A DNA stretch of 64,000 nucleotides from an uncultured Neokomagataea sp. Lineage in GTDB: Bacteria > Pseudomonadota > Alphaproteobacteria > Acetobacterales > Acetobacteraceae. The DNA lies in the NCBI RefSeq assembly GCF_946476835.1, contig NZ_CAMKWA010000003.1, positions 124,001 through 188,000 on the forward strand, written 5' to 3'. The first letter of the stretch is position 1; every line of letters starts with the position of its first letter. Below the pieces are notes generated by a model. The model searched no databases. It saw only the letters and a program-made list of their open reading frames with translations, and was not told the origin of the DNA. Positions 51,195 to 60,901 of the stretch are shown here, in pieces. Made by a program: the position numbers and the translations under genes.

Positions 51195-52595
51195 TCACGA
51201 GGCAGTGCTCGAAGCTTTGTCGTCTTGCATTGTTACGCCCAGCTGCTTGAGCTTGCGGTGCAATGCACTACGCTCCATACAGACGAAATTGGCTGTTCGG
51301 CTTATATTTCCGCCAAACCGGGTCAACTGAACCTGTAGGTATTGTGTTTCGAAAAGGTCCCGTGCTTCCCGAAGGGGCAAGCTCATGACATCCGCTCCAG
51401 CGTTCAGCCGGGTCATGGAAGGGGCGCCTTGACTGATATTGGCAGGGAGCATATCGGCCCGGATGGGGTCATTGCCGCCACCAGGCATCATGATGAGCAG
51501 GCGCTCCATGAGGTTACGCAGCTCACGCGCATTGCCCGGCCAGTCGTAGGTTTGCAGCGCAGCGAGGGCATCCACGGAGAGCTCACGCACGGGAAGCCCG
51601 GAAGACAGCGCGCAACGCTCTAAGAAATGCCGCGCAAGAGCAGGAACATCTTCGCGGCGCTCACGCAAGGATGGGACGCGTAGTGGTACAACCGCGAGGC
51701 GGTAATACAGATCTTCACGGAAGCGATGCGCGGCGATTTCGGCCTGCAAATCTCGGTTGGTGGTCGCGATGACGCGTACATCAACTTTGACGCGGGTTGT
51801 GCCGCCGATGCGTTCAAAAGATTGATCTTGCAGAGCGCGGACGATCTTACCTTGCGTCTCTAATGGCATATCCCCGACTTCATCAAGAAGGAGGGTGCCA
51901 CGGTTAGCGCGTTCCAGCACGCCGCGCCGCATAGGCTGATCGGCGGTGCCTTCGAGGCCGAAAAGCTCTTCTTCAAAGCGGTTCGGTGCGAGTACCGCGC
52001 AGTTAAGGGCGATAAACGGGCCTTCGGGGCGGCGGGAGCGGGCATGGATCATACGCGCAGCGACTTCTTTGCCAGCACCAGCAGGGCCGGTGATTAGCAC
52101 GCGTGAGTTTGTCGGCGCGACACGCTCAATTTGAGCGCGAACGGTTGCGATGGCGGTGCCTTCCCCGAAAAGGGTGGTGTCATTACCAGCGCGCAAACGT
52201 AGTTCCGCGTTTTCTTGCTTGAGGCGTGCGGCCTCAAGGGCGCGTTGAACGACGACAAGTAAGCGGTCAGACTGGAAGGGCTTTTCGATAAAGTCATATG
52301 CCCCGTGTTTGAGGCTGGCTACGGCAGTTTCAATGGTGCCGTGGCCTGAAATCATCAAAGTTGGTAAGCCGGGTTCCTCAGATTGCATGTGCTTGAGCAC
52401 TTCAATCCCGTCCATTTTGGAACCCTGTAGCCAGATGTCCAGAATGACCAGTGACGGACGTGTGGCACGAAACATTGCCAGCGCTTGTTCCGCGCTGGAC
52501 GCTGTGCGCGTCCGGTAGCCCTCATCGTTGAGTATGCCCTCGATGAGAAACCGGATATCCGGCTCGTCATCGACGATCAGAATCTCATGTTCCAT
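51195..52595 (-). CDS. ntrX: Nitrogen regulation response regulator NtrX
   Basis: 466 residues. Receiver domain with phospho-Asp53 (LVILDIWLQG) and Lys105 (IEKP); AAA+ domain with Walker A GPAGAGKE at 170-177 and Walker B TLLLDEVGDM; a C-terminal Fis-type HTH (NISRTANFVCMERSALHRKLK). Like other NtrX proteins it lacks the sigma-54 GAFTGA loop (ELFGLEGTADQPMRR instead), so it may act on sigma-70 promoters or as repressor. It is the partner of the NtrY kinase encoded upstream, 9 bases apart. Confidence 0.93.
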   Translation of the reverse strand: MEHEILIVDDEPDIRFLIEGILNDEGYRTRTASSAEQALAMFRATRPSLVILDIWLQGSKMDGIEVLKHMQSEEPGLPTLMISGHGTIETAVASLKHGAYDFIEKPFQSDRLLVVVQRALEAARLKQENAELRLRAGNDTTLFGEGTAIATVRAQIERVAPTNSRVLITGPAGAGKEVAARMIHARSRRPEGPFIALNCAVLAPNRFEEELFGLEGTADQPMRRGVLERANRGTLLLDEVGDMPLETQGKIVRALQDQSFERIGGTTRVKVDVRVIATTNRDLQAEIAAHRFREDLYYRLAVVPLRVPSLRERREDVPALARHFLERCALSSGLPVRELSVDALAALQTYDWPGNARELRNLMERLLIMMPGGGNDPIRADMLPANISQGAPSMTRLNAGADVMSLPLREARDLFETQYLQVQLTRFGGNISRTANFVCMERSALHRKLKQLGVTMQDDKASSTAS

Positions 52596-52604
52596 CTGTT
52601 ATCC

Positions 52605-54989
52605 TCATACGCCGCCCCCCTTGTTACGCGAGGCGTCATCTTCTGCAAGGGGGAGCACCAGTGTGACTTGCGTACCACGCATGTGCTCTGTTTCTCCCTC
52701 TGCCTTGCAGATACTATCCGACTGCTTACGATCTGCGAGTGTTAATGCACCAGCGTGATCTTCCATAATCTTTTTGACAATGGCGAGGCCAAGCCCCGTT
52801 CCTTTAGCCTTATGGGTCACATAAGGTTCCGTCAAACGGTGGCGTTCTCCCTGTGGGAGGCCGATCCCGTCATCGTCAATGACTAATTGGGCATGACCGT
52901 CGTGGATGTGCAACCCCATCACAATATGGCCGATTGGCAACAAAGCACCTGTTTCGTCCGTTTCACGCTGTTTGGCGCGTTCGGTCATATGAATAGCGTC
53001 TGCTGCATTTTGGAGCAAATTGGTAAGGGCTTGTCCAATTAAGCGGCGATCACACCGTACCGCGGGGCCGGATGGTGGGAGATTTTGTGTTTCATACACA
53101 ATATCTGGGTTGGCGTTTTTCTGAAGGACGAGGGCTTCTCGGCATAAACGCGAAAAATCTTCCGTTTGGATCACTGGTTGGGGCATGCGGGCAAAGGCTG
53201 AGAACTCATCAACCATGCGGCCAATATCACTGACTTGCCGCACAATCGTATCGACCAGTTGTGTGTATGTTTCAGGATCTGACTGAATTTCTTTGAGGAA
53301 TCGGCGTTTCAACCGTTCTGATGCGAGTTGGATAGGGGTGAGGGGGTTTTTGATTTCATGGGCGACACGACGTGCAACATCAGCCCAGGCTGCTTTACGC
53401 TGTGCTGACTGAAGGGCTGTTATGTCATCGAATGTAACGACATAACCGGCAACCTCTGAACCGCGCAATTCTGCGACGATCCGCACGAGGAGGGTTCGTC
53501 CGGCACCTGCGCCGCCGCCATCACCGGGGCCGCCGGGGCGTTGGGCGCCATCAGTATCGACCTGTACTTCGGCAGTATGGACCCGTTCAGGTGCTTCACG
53601 GGCAGCTGTAAGGAGGGAGGCAAATTCTGGGACGGTTTCGACAAGGTTGTGCCCGACGGCTGGCATGAGATCTTTTTGCAGCACATTGGAAGCTGCACGA
53701 TTGGGGAGTTCAATGACTTGCCTCTTGTCGAGGCCAATGACGCCCGCAGACACACCGGAGAGTACGGTTTCGGTAAAGCGGCGGCGTTCATTGATTTGAT
53801 CATAAGCGACCATCAGCTCGGAGCGTTGGGCTTCAAGCTGGTCAGTCATGCGGTTAAAGGCACGGGATAGGCCGGTGACTTCATCATCTCGGAACATGCG
53901 ACGCCGTGATGAGTGGTCTGGGACGGGGACACGAACAGCGAGATCCCCTTGAGAAATGCGGGTGGCGGCAAGAATAAGCAGGCCGAGTGGATTAGCGATA
54001 CGGTTTGCCAAGGCCAGTCCTGTGAGCATGCCGACGGCTAGAACGAGTAAGCCCATCAACATGAATATCATGACGAAGGTGACTTGTGTCTTGCCGCGAT
54101 TGGCGAGCATGCGTTTGTAGTCCTGCACCAATTCGTCAGTGCGGTGCATATGCTCAAGGACTTGTGGGTCCACCGGGCGGGTAATGACCAGCATTAAGCC
54201 TGAATTATCGCCAAGGGATACAACCGCGCGGATAAAGCGTTGGTCCGGCCTGTCTAAAATGGCGACATCTGTACGCGCCATTTCAATTACGGATTTGGGC
54301 GGTAAAGGTGGGGGGGCCATATCGGCGGAGCCGAGTACGCCACCGGTTGCTAAAATGCGATTTGTGAGGGGGTCGAAGACTTCGGCATCGGTTAGTCCGC
54401 GTTCATAGACTTCATCATCAAGGAGTTCCCGCAGGCGTTCGGGATTATGGAGGAGGTCAACCCCATGGGCAAAAAGCTCATCATTTTGAACGAGGATGAG
54501 GGTGTTGGCTAAAGAATAGGCTGCGGTGCGGATATTATCGTTATGTTCTTGTAAGTAGCCTGCGGCGACTGAGCGGGCTTCTGTCAGAGCATTATTGACG
54601 CGGTTGGAGAACCAAATTTCTACGCCGTAATGGAAGAATAGTGTTGCGACGGCACCGACAACAATCGTGGGGGCAACGGCGACAATGCCGAAAAGCGTGA
54701 TGAGGCGTGCATGGAGGCGAGCGCCAGCAAACCCCAAGCGGCGTTCTGCGAGCATCCGCCCGACTTGAGAGACCGCGGCCGCGCTGATGAGCATCAGCAT
54801 TAAGAAGTCGAGCAAGAAAATCATCGCCTGAATGACAGGACGATGTGTGATGGAGAGGCCGCCAGCGAGGACAACAAAGGTCATAAACGCAAGGATGAGC
54901 GCCATAACTGTAAGCAGGACGACGCCATTCGCGCTTGATAAATACTCACGAAAGCGTTTGCGCCCCGTGCGTGACCGGTTTTGTGTCAA
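52605..54989 (-). CDS. ntrY: Sensor histidine kinase NtrY
   Basis: 794 residues. N-terminal membrane helices (about 20-75, 85-115) surround a long periplasmic domain, with another helix near 305, then HAMP, PAS and the kinase. The H-box is VAHEIKNPLTPIQLASERL near residue 541; the N-box is LTNLLQNAADAI, and DDDGIGLP and GTGLGLAIVKKI are the G1/G2 boxes. A Gly-rich insertion (GGPGDGGGAGAGR) in the PAS region is odd. It phosphorylates NtrX. It overlaps the NtrC remnant by four bases. Confidence 0.92.
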   Translation of the reverse strand: MTQNRSRTGRKRFREYLSSANGVVLLTVMALILAFMTFVVLAGGLSITHRPVIQAMIFLLDFLMLMLISAAAVSQVGRMLAERRLGFAGARLHARLITLFGIVAVAPTIVVGAVATLFFHYGVEIWFSNRVNNALTEARSVAAGYLQEHNDNIRTAAYSLANTLILVQNDELFAHGVDLLHNPERLRELLDDEVYERGLTDAEVFDPLTNRILATGGVLGSADMAPPPLPPKSVIEMARTDVAILDRPDQRFIRAVVSLGDNSGLMLVITRPVDPQVLEHMHRTDELVQDYKRMLANRGKTQVTFVMIFMLMGLLVLAVGMLTGLALANRIANPLGLLILAATRISQGDLAVRVPVPDHSSRRRMFRDDEVTGLSRAFNRMTDQLEAQRSELMVAYDQINERRRFTETVLSGVSAGVIGLDKRQVIELPNRAASNVLQKDLMPAVGHNLVETVPEFASLLTAAREAPERVHTAEVQVDTDGAQRPGGPGDGGGAGAGRTLLVRIVAELRGSEVAGYVVTFDDITALQSAQRKAAWADVARRVAHEIKNPLTPIQLASERLKRRFLKEIQSDPETYTQLVDTIVRQVSDIGRMVDEFSAFARMPQPVIQTEDFSRLCREALVLQKNANPDIVYETQNLPPSGPAVRCDRRLIGQALTNLLQNAADAIHMTERAKQRETDETGALLPIGHIVMGLHIHDGHAQLVIDDDGIGLPQGERHRLTEPYVTHKAKGTGLGLAIVKKIMEDHAGALTLADRKQSDSICKAEGETEHMRGTQVTLVLPLAEDDASRNKGGGV

Positions 54990-55732
54990 TCGTCGTTTCC
55001 TTTGGTCACCATGATATCAAGTTCACGAATTTTTTTGCGTAAGGTGTTGCGGTTGAGGCCTAAAATGGCAGCCGCTCGGATTTGATTGCCGCCTGTGCGG
55101 CGTAGGACTTTATCAATCAAAGGGCGTTCGATTTCTGCGACGACGCAGGCGTGTAAGTCGCCGCTATCATGTCCAGCCCCTGTTTCAAAGAATTCGCTTA
55201 ATGGTCGTTCGAGTGCGCGGGCTAAGCCGCGGAGCTGTGCGCGTTCGGAACTCACTTGGCGGCATATTGCGCTGATACGCTCTGGCCCGAGTTTTTGCAC
55301 GGTATGGAGGCCGGAGAGCCATGCATGAAGGTGTTCGTCTAATCCGCCGTGGCGCAGCAAAGAGGTGGCGTCATAGCGGCTGCCAATTAGGAGGCGAAAG
55401 CTCGCATTCTCAGCTTGCAGATGTTGGATCAGGGAGCGCTGAATATCGGGCCAGAGGCAGTCAATTTCATCCAGAAGGAGGGTGCCGCCGCGTGCTTCTT
55501 GGATCCACCCGGCTTGTTCTTCCCCATTGCCGAATAAGGCGGCGGGGCGGAGTGCGCGCGGGGTGGCGGTGAGTGTGGCAACGATAAAAGGTGCTTTTGC
55601 ACGAGGGCCCGCATTGTGCAGGCGGCGTGCTACGTCTTGGCGATCCAGACGGGTCGCGCCGTATAAAAACAGCGGCCGCATGGTTGGGTCTTCAACGGTG
55701 AGCACGGATGCTCTGAGAGACGGTTGCGTCAC
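54986..55732 (-). CDS. Reduced NtrC-family protein lacking receiver and ATPase motifs
   Basis: 248 residues where NtrC normally has about 480. No receiver domain. The AAA+ segment keeps the Walker B GGTLLLDEIDCLW and ALFGNGEEQAGW, but Walker A is LYGATRLDRQD (no GK[ST]) and the GAFTGA loop is gone. The C-terminal Fis-type HTH is intact: LRRTGGNQIRAAAILGLNRNTLRKKIREL. It probably binds DNA but cannot drive sigma-54 open complexes. It sits between dusB and ntrY, where ntrB and ntrC lie in other alphaproteobacteria; ntrB is missing. The frame is intact, so it seems retained, not a pseudogene. Confidence 0.8.
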   Translation of the reverse strand: MTQPSLRASVLTVEDPTMRPLFLYGATRLDRQDVARRLHNAGPRAKAPFIVATLTATPRALRPAALFGNGEEQAGWIQEARGGTLLLDEIDCLWPDIQRSLIQHLQAENASFRLLIGSRYDATSLLRHGGLDEHLHAWLSGLHTVQKLGPERISAICRQVSSERAQLRGLARALERPLSEFFETGAGHDSGDLHACVVAEIERPLIDKVLRRTGGNQIRAAAILGLNRNTLRKKIRELDIMVTKGNDD

Positions 55733-55763
55733 AATTTATCTCGCCACAATGTCTTACGGTGCG

Positions 55764-56864
55764 TTAGCAGGTTGTATGGCCTGTATCCGATGGGAGGCTC
55801 GCGGCAGGGCCAGTTTCACGGTCACGCGTGATGCCGGCGTCAAGGTGGCGGTTGTAAAAGTCTTCTAGAAGCTGAACGGCTTCAGGTGCGTTATCAATGC
55901 GGTTAATGGTGGAGCGGAACGTTGCGGAGCCGGGAAGGCCAGCAGAGTACCAAGAGACGTGTTTACGGGCGAGGCGTAGGCCTGGGCGCTCCCCAAAATG
56001 CTCTAACATCATACGGTAATGTTTCAGCACAATGGTTTTTTCCGTTGCTAAATCAGGATCAGGGATGTCTTGACCTGTTTTGAGGGAGCCCGCGACTTGT
56101 GCGATGAACCAAGGGCGCCCGTAGCAGCCGCGGCCAATCATGACCCCATCTGCGCCGGACTGATGCAGGGCTTCACGCGCTTTACGAATGGTGGTGACGT
56201 CACCATTTACGATAACAGGCAAAGAAACCGCGTCTTTTACAGTTTGCACAAAGCGCCAGTCGGCCTCACCATTATAGAACATTTGGCGGGTTCGACCGTG
56301 GACTGTGACCATCTTAATGCCGCTTTCCTCTGCGATTTTGGCGAGGCGAGGCGCATTGAGGTTGCTATGGTCCCAGCCCATACGCATTTTGAGCGTGACG
56401 GGGACGTTGACGGCTTTGACGGTTGCTTCAAGGAGGCGGCCGGCTTGGACCTCATCACGCATGAGGGCAGAGCCCGCCATTTGACCGATAGCGACCTTCT
56501 TAACGGGGCAACCGAAGTTGATATCGACGAGGTTAGCGCCGCCATCGACGGAAATTTTAGCAGCTTGGGCCATTGCGTCAGGCTCGCAACCAGCAAGTTG
56601 CACGGCGTTGATACCGCCGGATGCGGAGCGTGCCATACGCATGGTATTTTCATTCTCACGGATCATCGCCCATGAAGCGATCATTTCAGAGACGACAAGC
56701 CCTGCGCCTAACTCACGCGCGAGTTGGCGAAAGGGAAGATCAGTCACGCCGGAGAGGGGGGCGAGAATGACCGGGTCATCAATGACCACGCCACAGCCTA
56801 GATCAATAGGTGCTAGAACGCGGTTGGGTGGAGTGGGTGAGAAGGATTCTGCTGGGTCGGACAT
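55764..56864 (-). CDS. dusB: tRNA-dihydrouridine synthase B
   Basis: 366 residues. The TIM-barrel start [21 protein letters not shown] and catalytic Cys119 in NFGCPVKKV mark a Dus enzyme, with [26 protein letters not shown] and [16 protein letters not shown] as in DusB (NifR3). It reduces U in tRNA D-loops with FMN and NADPH. It is the first gene of the operon that continues through ntr, hfq and hflX. Confidence 0.94.
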   Translation of the reverse strand: MSDPAESFSPTPPNRVLAPIDLGCGVVIDDPVILAPLSGVTDLPFRQLARELGAGLVVSEMIASWAMIRENENTMRMARSASGGINAVQLAGCEPDAMAQAAKISVDGGANLVDINFGCPVKKVAIGQMAGSALMRDEVQAGRLLEATVKAVNVPVTLKMRMGWDHSNLNAPRLAKIAEESGIKMVTVHGRTRQMFYNGEADWRFVQTVKDAVSLPVIVNGDVTTIRKAREALHQSGADGVMIGRGCYGRPWFIAQVAGSLKTGQDIPDPDLATEKTIVLKHYRMMLEHFGERPGLRLARKHVSWYSAGLPGSATFRSTINRIDNAPEAVQLLEDFYNRHLDAGITRDRETGPAASLPSDTGHTTC

Positions 56865-56905
56865 TGGGGTAATTTACTGCTCGGGTCTGTTTGACGCAAA
56901 TGCAG

Positions 56906-58591
56906 TTACCGAAAGGGAGATGTGCTTGTCTGCAATTTTTTTTCAAGTTGCTTGAGTGTGAGGGGCGGAGAATAAAAAATTCCTTGTGCGAAATCACACC
57001 CTAATTGCGCCAAAATATCGGCGCATTGAGGCGTTTCAACGCCTTCGGCGATGATTTTTTTGCCCATAGCATGTGTGATGTCGATGAGGCTTTTTGTAAT
57101 GGCGTGATTAATTGCGGAGGATGGAAGCGACTTTATGAGGGTGGCATCAATCTTGGTGTAGTCATACTCGATATCTTTTAAGGGCATGAGGTAGGTTTTT
57201 TCTTTTCCGAAACCGCTTAGCATAATCTTAACGCCCATTTTCCGTAATGCGGAAATGTCTCGCTGGATAGTGTTGTTTTTGGTGTTATTGATAATATTCG
57301 TATCTATTTCCAATATTATTCCCTGTGGAGGTATGGAGTATTTTATTAATCCATCCATAATGCGTGAAATCAATTGTGTATGAATAATATTTTTTGTAGG
57401 TATCTTGAGGGATACACGTATTTCATTTGAAATACTATCTTTGATGGATTGTATATCTTTAAGTATTGCATCGAAAGCGATTTGAGTGAGGGCGCGGTCG
57501 ATCGTGATGTCATCGGCTATATTTTGTAGGTCTTCAATGTTCCAATCGTTTTTAGGTGATGGGCATTGTAAGATAGAATTAGTTGCGACGATTTCGGCTG
57601 ATGAAATATTTATAATAGGTTGGTATTTAATAAGAAAATCATTTTGTTCAAGGTTGTTTAATATGCTGGATCGTAAACGATTTCGGTCATCATGTTTATG
57701 TTTTAAGTCGGCACTATATGCGTATGCACAATTACCACCCATGGCTTTGGCTTGGTACAGAGCAAGGTCGGCTAAATATAAAGTGTTGTGAATATCTTTC
57801 TCTTTTCCATTGGCAATAGCATAGCCAATGCTGGCTGTTGTGTGGTGTGTGAGGCCATTAAATGAAAACAAAAAATTGAGTGATGTGAGGATATAGTTAA
57901 TTTGTTGAGAAAAATCTTTTTCGGATAATCCAGTTGTAATAACGGCAAATTCATCGCCCCCCATGCGGGCAGCAAGGGTGGTGTTGCTTTGTAAATTGTT
58001 TAATTTTGTTGATATTTTTTTGAGAAGCTTGTCCCCAGCTTTATGGCCAAGAGTATCATTGGCAATTTTGAAGGAATCAATATCAATCATGTAGATACAA
58101 ATTAATAATTTATCAGTTTTATCTTGAGATATATTTTTGATGTGGTTCGAGAAGGCAATTCTGTTGGATATACCCGTTAAGGGGTCAATTGTCAGAGCTT
58201 TTTGAAGCATGCTCTTGTTCGCGCGCAGGTGTTCTTCGGCTGTTTTGCGCAAAGTAACATCAAAGCATATACTAATATAAAAAGTAGTATCTCGTTCTTT
58301 ATGAAAGTAAGGAACAATTGTTAGGTCGGCCCAAGAAATTATTCCATTATTTTTGCGGTGGCATATTTCACCATGCCAATTTTTTTGATTATTGGATAAG
58401 ATTTTTATGTTTTGTATTAGATCATTTTCTGAGTTTATATTTGGTTTATAATTTGAGTTTTCAATAATTTCGGTAAATTTATTATTGTATGATAGAATGT
58501 GACCAGATGAGTCCGTAATAATAACACCAGCAGTATAATCAAGGGCACGTAAAACGAGCTGAGCATATTCAGCGTCGAAAAGTGTGAGCAT
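56906..58591 (-). CDS. PAS-GGDEF protein with a degenerate EAL domain
   Basis: 561 residues from ATG 58591; a TTG nine codons earlier is possible. A PAS domain (about 15-120) precedes an intact GGDEF motif (ARMGGDEFAVI, residues about 211-215), then an EAL-like domain. In the latter EALLR is replaced by TNSILQ, the DDFG motif by LSGFG, and the usual Asn-rich VNLS by VSLK, though IAEGVET is kept. So cyclic-di-GMP synthesis seems possible and hydrolysis unlikely. The gene is markedly richer in A/T (Asn, Ile, Lys) than its neighbours, which hints at transfer. It could instead be a c-di-GMP receptor. Confidence 0.85.
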   Translation of the reverse strand: MLTLFDAEYAQLVLRALDYTAGVIITDSSGHILSYNNKFTEIIENSNYKPNINSENDLIQNIKILSNNQKNWHGEICHRKNNGIISWADLTIVPYFHKERDTTFYISICFDVTLRKTAEEHLRANKSMLQKALTIDPLTGISNRIAFSNHIKNISQDKTDKLLICIYMIDIDSFKIANDTLGHKAGDKLLKKISTKLNNLQSNTTLAARMGGDEFAVITTGLSEKDFSQQINYILTSLNFLFSFNGLTHHTTASIGYAIANGKEKDIHNTLYLADLALYQAKAMGGNCAYAYSADLKHKHDDRNRLRSSILNNLEQNDFLIKYQPIINISSAEIVATNSILQCPSPKNDWNIEDLQNIADDITIDRALTQIAFDAILKDIQSIKDSISNEIRVSLKIPTKNIIHTQLISRIMDGLIKYSIPPQGIILEIDTNIINNTKNNTIQRDISALRKMGVKIMLSGFGKEKTYLMPLKDIEYDYTKIDATLIKSLPSSAINHAITKSLIDITHAMGKKIIAEGVETPQCADILAQLGCDFAQGIFYSPPLTLKQLEKKLQTSTSPFR

Positions 58592-58743
58592 AGTCTTGGT
58601 GAAATGGCCAGCTTCCAAAAGACGATAGCCTTATAAAGTTTAAGTCGTTCAGAATCTTTTGTTAACACAGGTGAGTGTGTTGGGAAATAAAATTTGTTAT
58701 CAAGTAGATAAAATATATAAATAGTTAATTATGGGTTAAATTT

Positions 58744-59541
58744 TTAGGATAATAAAAAATTATCAATAATTTGTTTTGTATGATCGTTGTTTTTGAAGTT
58801 TTTATGGTTAATGCTCATTATATTTAGGCTGGTAATGAGATGTGCGGAGGATGAATTATTATAATCGTCTTTGGTAATGTCCTTCTCTGTGCAGAGCCCG
58901 CTTTTGATTATTCTTTCGCGTGATATGCCGGGCAAGGCCCCGCTATGTAGTGGGGGGGTATATAGCTTATTCTCGTGAGCAATCACTAATGTGCTGGCGG
59001 TACCAGAGGCTAAGTGCTGTCCGTGGGGGCAGAGCATGAGGGCATCATGGTAGCCTGCTTCTTCGGCCTCAATACGAGCCATAATAGCGGGCAAATAAGC
59101 GAGTGATTTTACGGCGGAAAGAGGAGAAAGAGGTGGGCGGGTGTAGCGGCTTATCTGCACGGTGATGTCGGTGGGGGATGTGTTGGGGCGCGGCGCACTG
59201 GTGATGAGCAGGGTTGGGTGCGGTAGGGCTGGTGCTGCAAGGCCGCGGGGGCCGGGACCTCGGGTGAATGTGATCCGAAGGGAGCCCTCAAGGTGTTGGT
59301 TCCTTTCTAACACGCATGCGCATGCGCGGCGTAGGGATAAAAGGTCTGGTACGGGAAGGCGAAGTGTGTGGCAGCCATTGGCGAAGCGCTGCATGTGGAG
59401 GTCAAAATGTGGGAGGGTCCCACGTGTGACGCGTAGGGTTTCAAAGAGCCCATCGGCGAGGAGGAAGCCGCGATCTGTTGGGGCAATATGGGCGTCTTTC
59501 GTGTGGAGCAGTGCACCATTCAGCCAGACATAATCGCTCAT
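58744..59541 (-). CDS. pabC: Class IV aminotransferase, PabC-like aminodeoxychorismate lyase
   Basis: 265 residues. The PLP-fold start VWLNGALLHTKDAHIAPTDRGFLLADGLFETLR and a catalytic Lys at about 145 (AVKSLAYLPAIMARIEAEEAGY) mark a class IV enzyme. Next to pabB, with which it overlaps by four bases, its likely job is to cleave aminodeoxychorismate to p-aminobenzoate and pyruvate. A D-amino-acid or branched-chain aminotransferase is the alternative. The last 40 residues are A/T-rich and Asn/Lys-rich, unlike the rest. Confidence 0.82.
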   Translation of the reverse strand: MSDYVWLNGALLHTKDAHIAPTDRGFLLADGLFETLRVTRGTLPHFDLHMQRFANGCHTLRLPVPDLLSLRRACACVLERNQHLEGSLRITFTRGPGPRGLAAPALPHPTLLITSAPRPNTSPTDITVQISRYTRPPLSPLSAVKSLAYLPAIMARIEAEEAGYHDALMLCPHGQHLASGTASTLVIAHENKLYTPPLHSGALPGISRERIIKSGLCTEKDITKDDYNNSSSAHLITSLNIMSINHKNFKNNDHTKQIIDNFLLS

Positions 59542-60878
59542 GCGCTAAAGCTCCGCAGTAATGCAGCGGCTTTGAGTGTGGTTTCATCGTATTCTTTGGC
59601 GGGGTTGGAGGGCCACGTAATACCGCCTCCTGCGCCGATGGTGAGTTGGCCTGCGCTGCGTTCTGCGCTGCGGATAATAACGGAACTGTCCATGCTGCCA
59701 TCATGACCGATACGGAAGAGTGTACCGCAATAGGCTCCGCGAGAGGAGCGCTCGATCTGATCAATAAGCTGTAGGGCTTTATGTTTTGGGGCTCCGGTGA
59801 CTGAGCCGGGGGGGAGTGTGGTGCGGAGGAGGTCGATGGCGTTGTAGCACGTGGGGAGTTGGCCGGTGACGCTCGAGACAAGGTGTAAGACGTGAGAAAA
59901 GCGTTCTACATCACAAAGTTGAGGTACGTCGATTGACCCTAACGTGCAGATGCGCCCAAGGTCATGGCGCATGAGGTCTGTGATCATCAGGTTTTCGGCA
60001 TTTTCTTTCGTATCATTTTTGAGCTGTTGGATATTATGCGTGATATTGCCTGTGGCGGCGGCTGTGCCTTTGATGGGGCGCGTTTCGACCTTCCCTGATG
60101 CTGAGAGGGATAAAAAGCGTTCGACGGAAGCGCTCAGTAGCGACAGAGAGGGAGACTTGAAGTAAGCCCCAAAAGGTGCGGGGGAGAATTGGCGCAGTTG
60201 GATATAAGCCCCGATTTCATCAAAAGGCGATGTGATTTGCGCGGTGTAGCGGGTGGTGAGATTCGCCTGGAAAATATCGCCTTGGCCTATATGGCGGCGC
60301 ATGGTTTGGACGGCTTCTATCCATTCATCTCGGCTGAAATCAGCCTTGAATGTGAGGTTGGGTGATGAAGGCTGGGCGGCTGTGGTCGGAATGTGTGGGG
60401 GAGACGTGTTGTTGTGGCTAATCCACCAGCAGCGCTGTGTGTGGCGGTCAAATGCAAGGATATTATTGTAGCGCGCGGCAATAATTTCTGGTGCGCGCTG
60501 TTCGTGTCGGCTGCGTAGGTCTTCAAGGCGTAAGCCGGCATTATAGGATGCTAAACCGATAGTGCCGCCGGTAAAGGGCATGCCTGTTTGGGCTTGCAGC
60601 AGGCGTTCAGCCGGGCTGGGGTGGCGCTGCATGTGGTGGAGTGTTGTCCATACGTCGTCAGTGACGATGCGCCCGTTATGTTCGGTCTGTATGCCGTTTG
60701 TGGTCAGTGTGTCGCTGGGGGAAAGGCAGAGCCATGACCAGCGAGCACGGTCGTTTGTATCGTTTCCACCACTATCGAGCATGGTGCCCCAAGTTTCTCC
60801 CTGTAGGAGGAAGAGCGCTTGTGTGGGATCACACCACGGGAGTTCTTGAATGAGTGGGTCCGTGGCCTCAGAGGCCAC
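59538..60878 (-). CDS. pabB: Aminodeoxychorismate synthase component I
   Basis: 446 residues. Chorismate-binding fold with QANLTTRYTAQI, RPIKGTAAATGN (catalytic Lys), MITDLMRHDLGRIC and LPPGSVTGAPKHKALQLID. The pattern separates it from TrpE by RPIKGT and its partner. With PabA it makes 4-amino-4-deoxychorismate for folate. No glutaminase gene lies in the window. It is co-transcribed with pabC. Confidence 0.93.
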   Translation of the reverse strand: MASEATDPLIQELPWCDPTQALFLLQGETWGTMLDSGGNDTNDRARWSWLCLSPSDTLTTNGIQTEHNGRIVTDDVWTTLHHMQRHPSPAERLLQAQTGMPFTGGTIGLASYNAGLRLEDLRSRHEQRAPEIIAARYNNILAFDRHTQRCWWISHNNTSPPHIPTTAAQPSSPNLTFKADFSRDEWIEAVQTMRRHIGQGDIFQANLTTRYTAQITSPFDEIGAYIQLRQFSPAPFGAYFKSPSLSLLSASVERFLSLSASGKVETRPIKGTAAATGNITHNIQQLKNDTKENAENLMITDLMRHDLGRICTLGSIDVPQLCDVERFSHVLHLVSSVTGQLPTCYNAIDLLRTTLPPGSVTGAPKHKALQLIDQIERSSRGAYCGTLFRIGHDGSMDSSVIIRSAERSAGQLTIGAGGGITWPSNPAKEYDETTLKAAALLRSFSA

Positions 60879-60901
60879 GGTTGGAAAAGAGGAGGACTGT
60901 G

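Noticed and set aside
54986-55732. Calling the short NtrC-like gene a pseudogene
   Set aside because: The frame is uninterrupted, coupled to ntrY and keeps an intact Fis-type DNA-binding helix pair, so a retained reduced gene is more likely.
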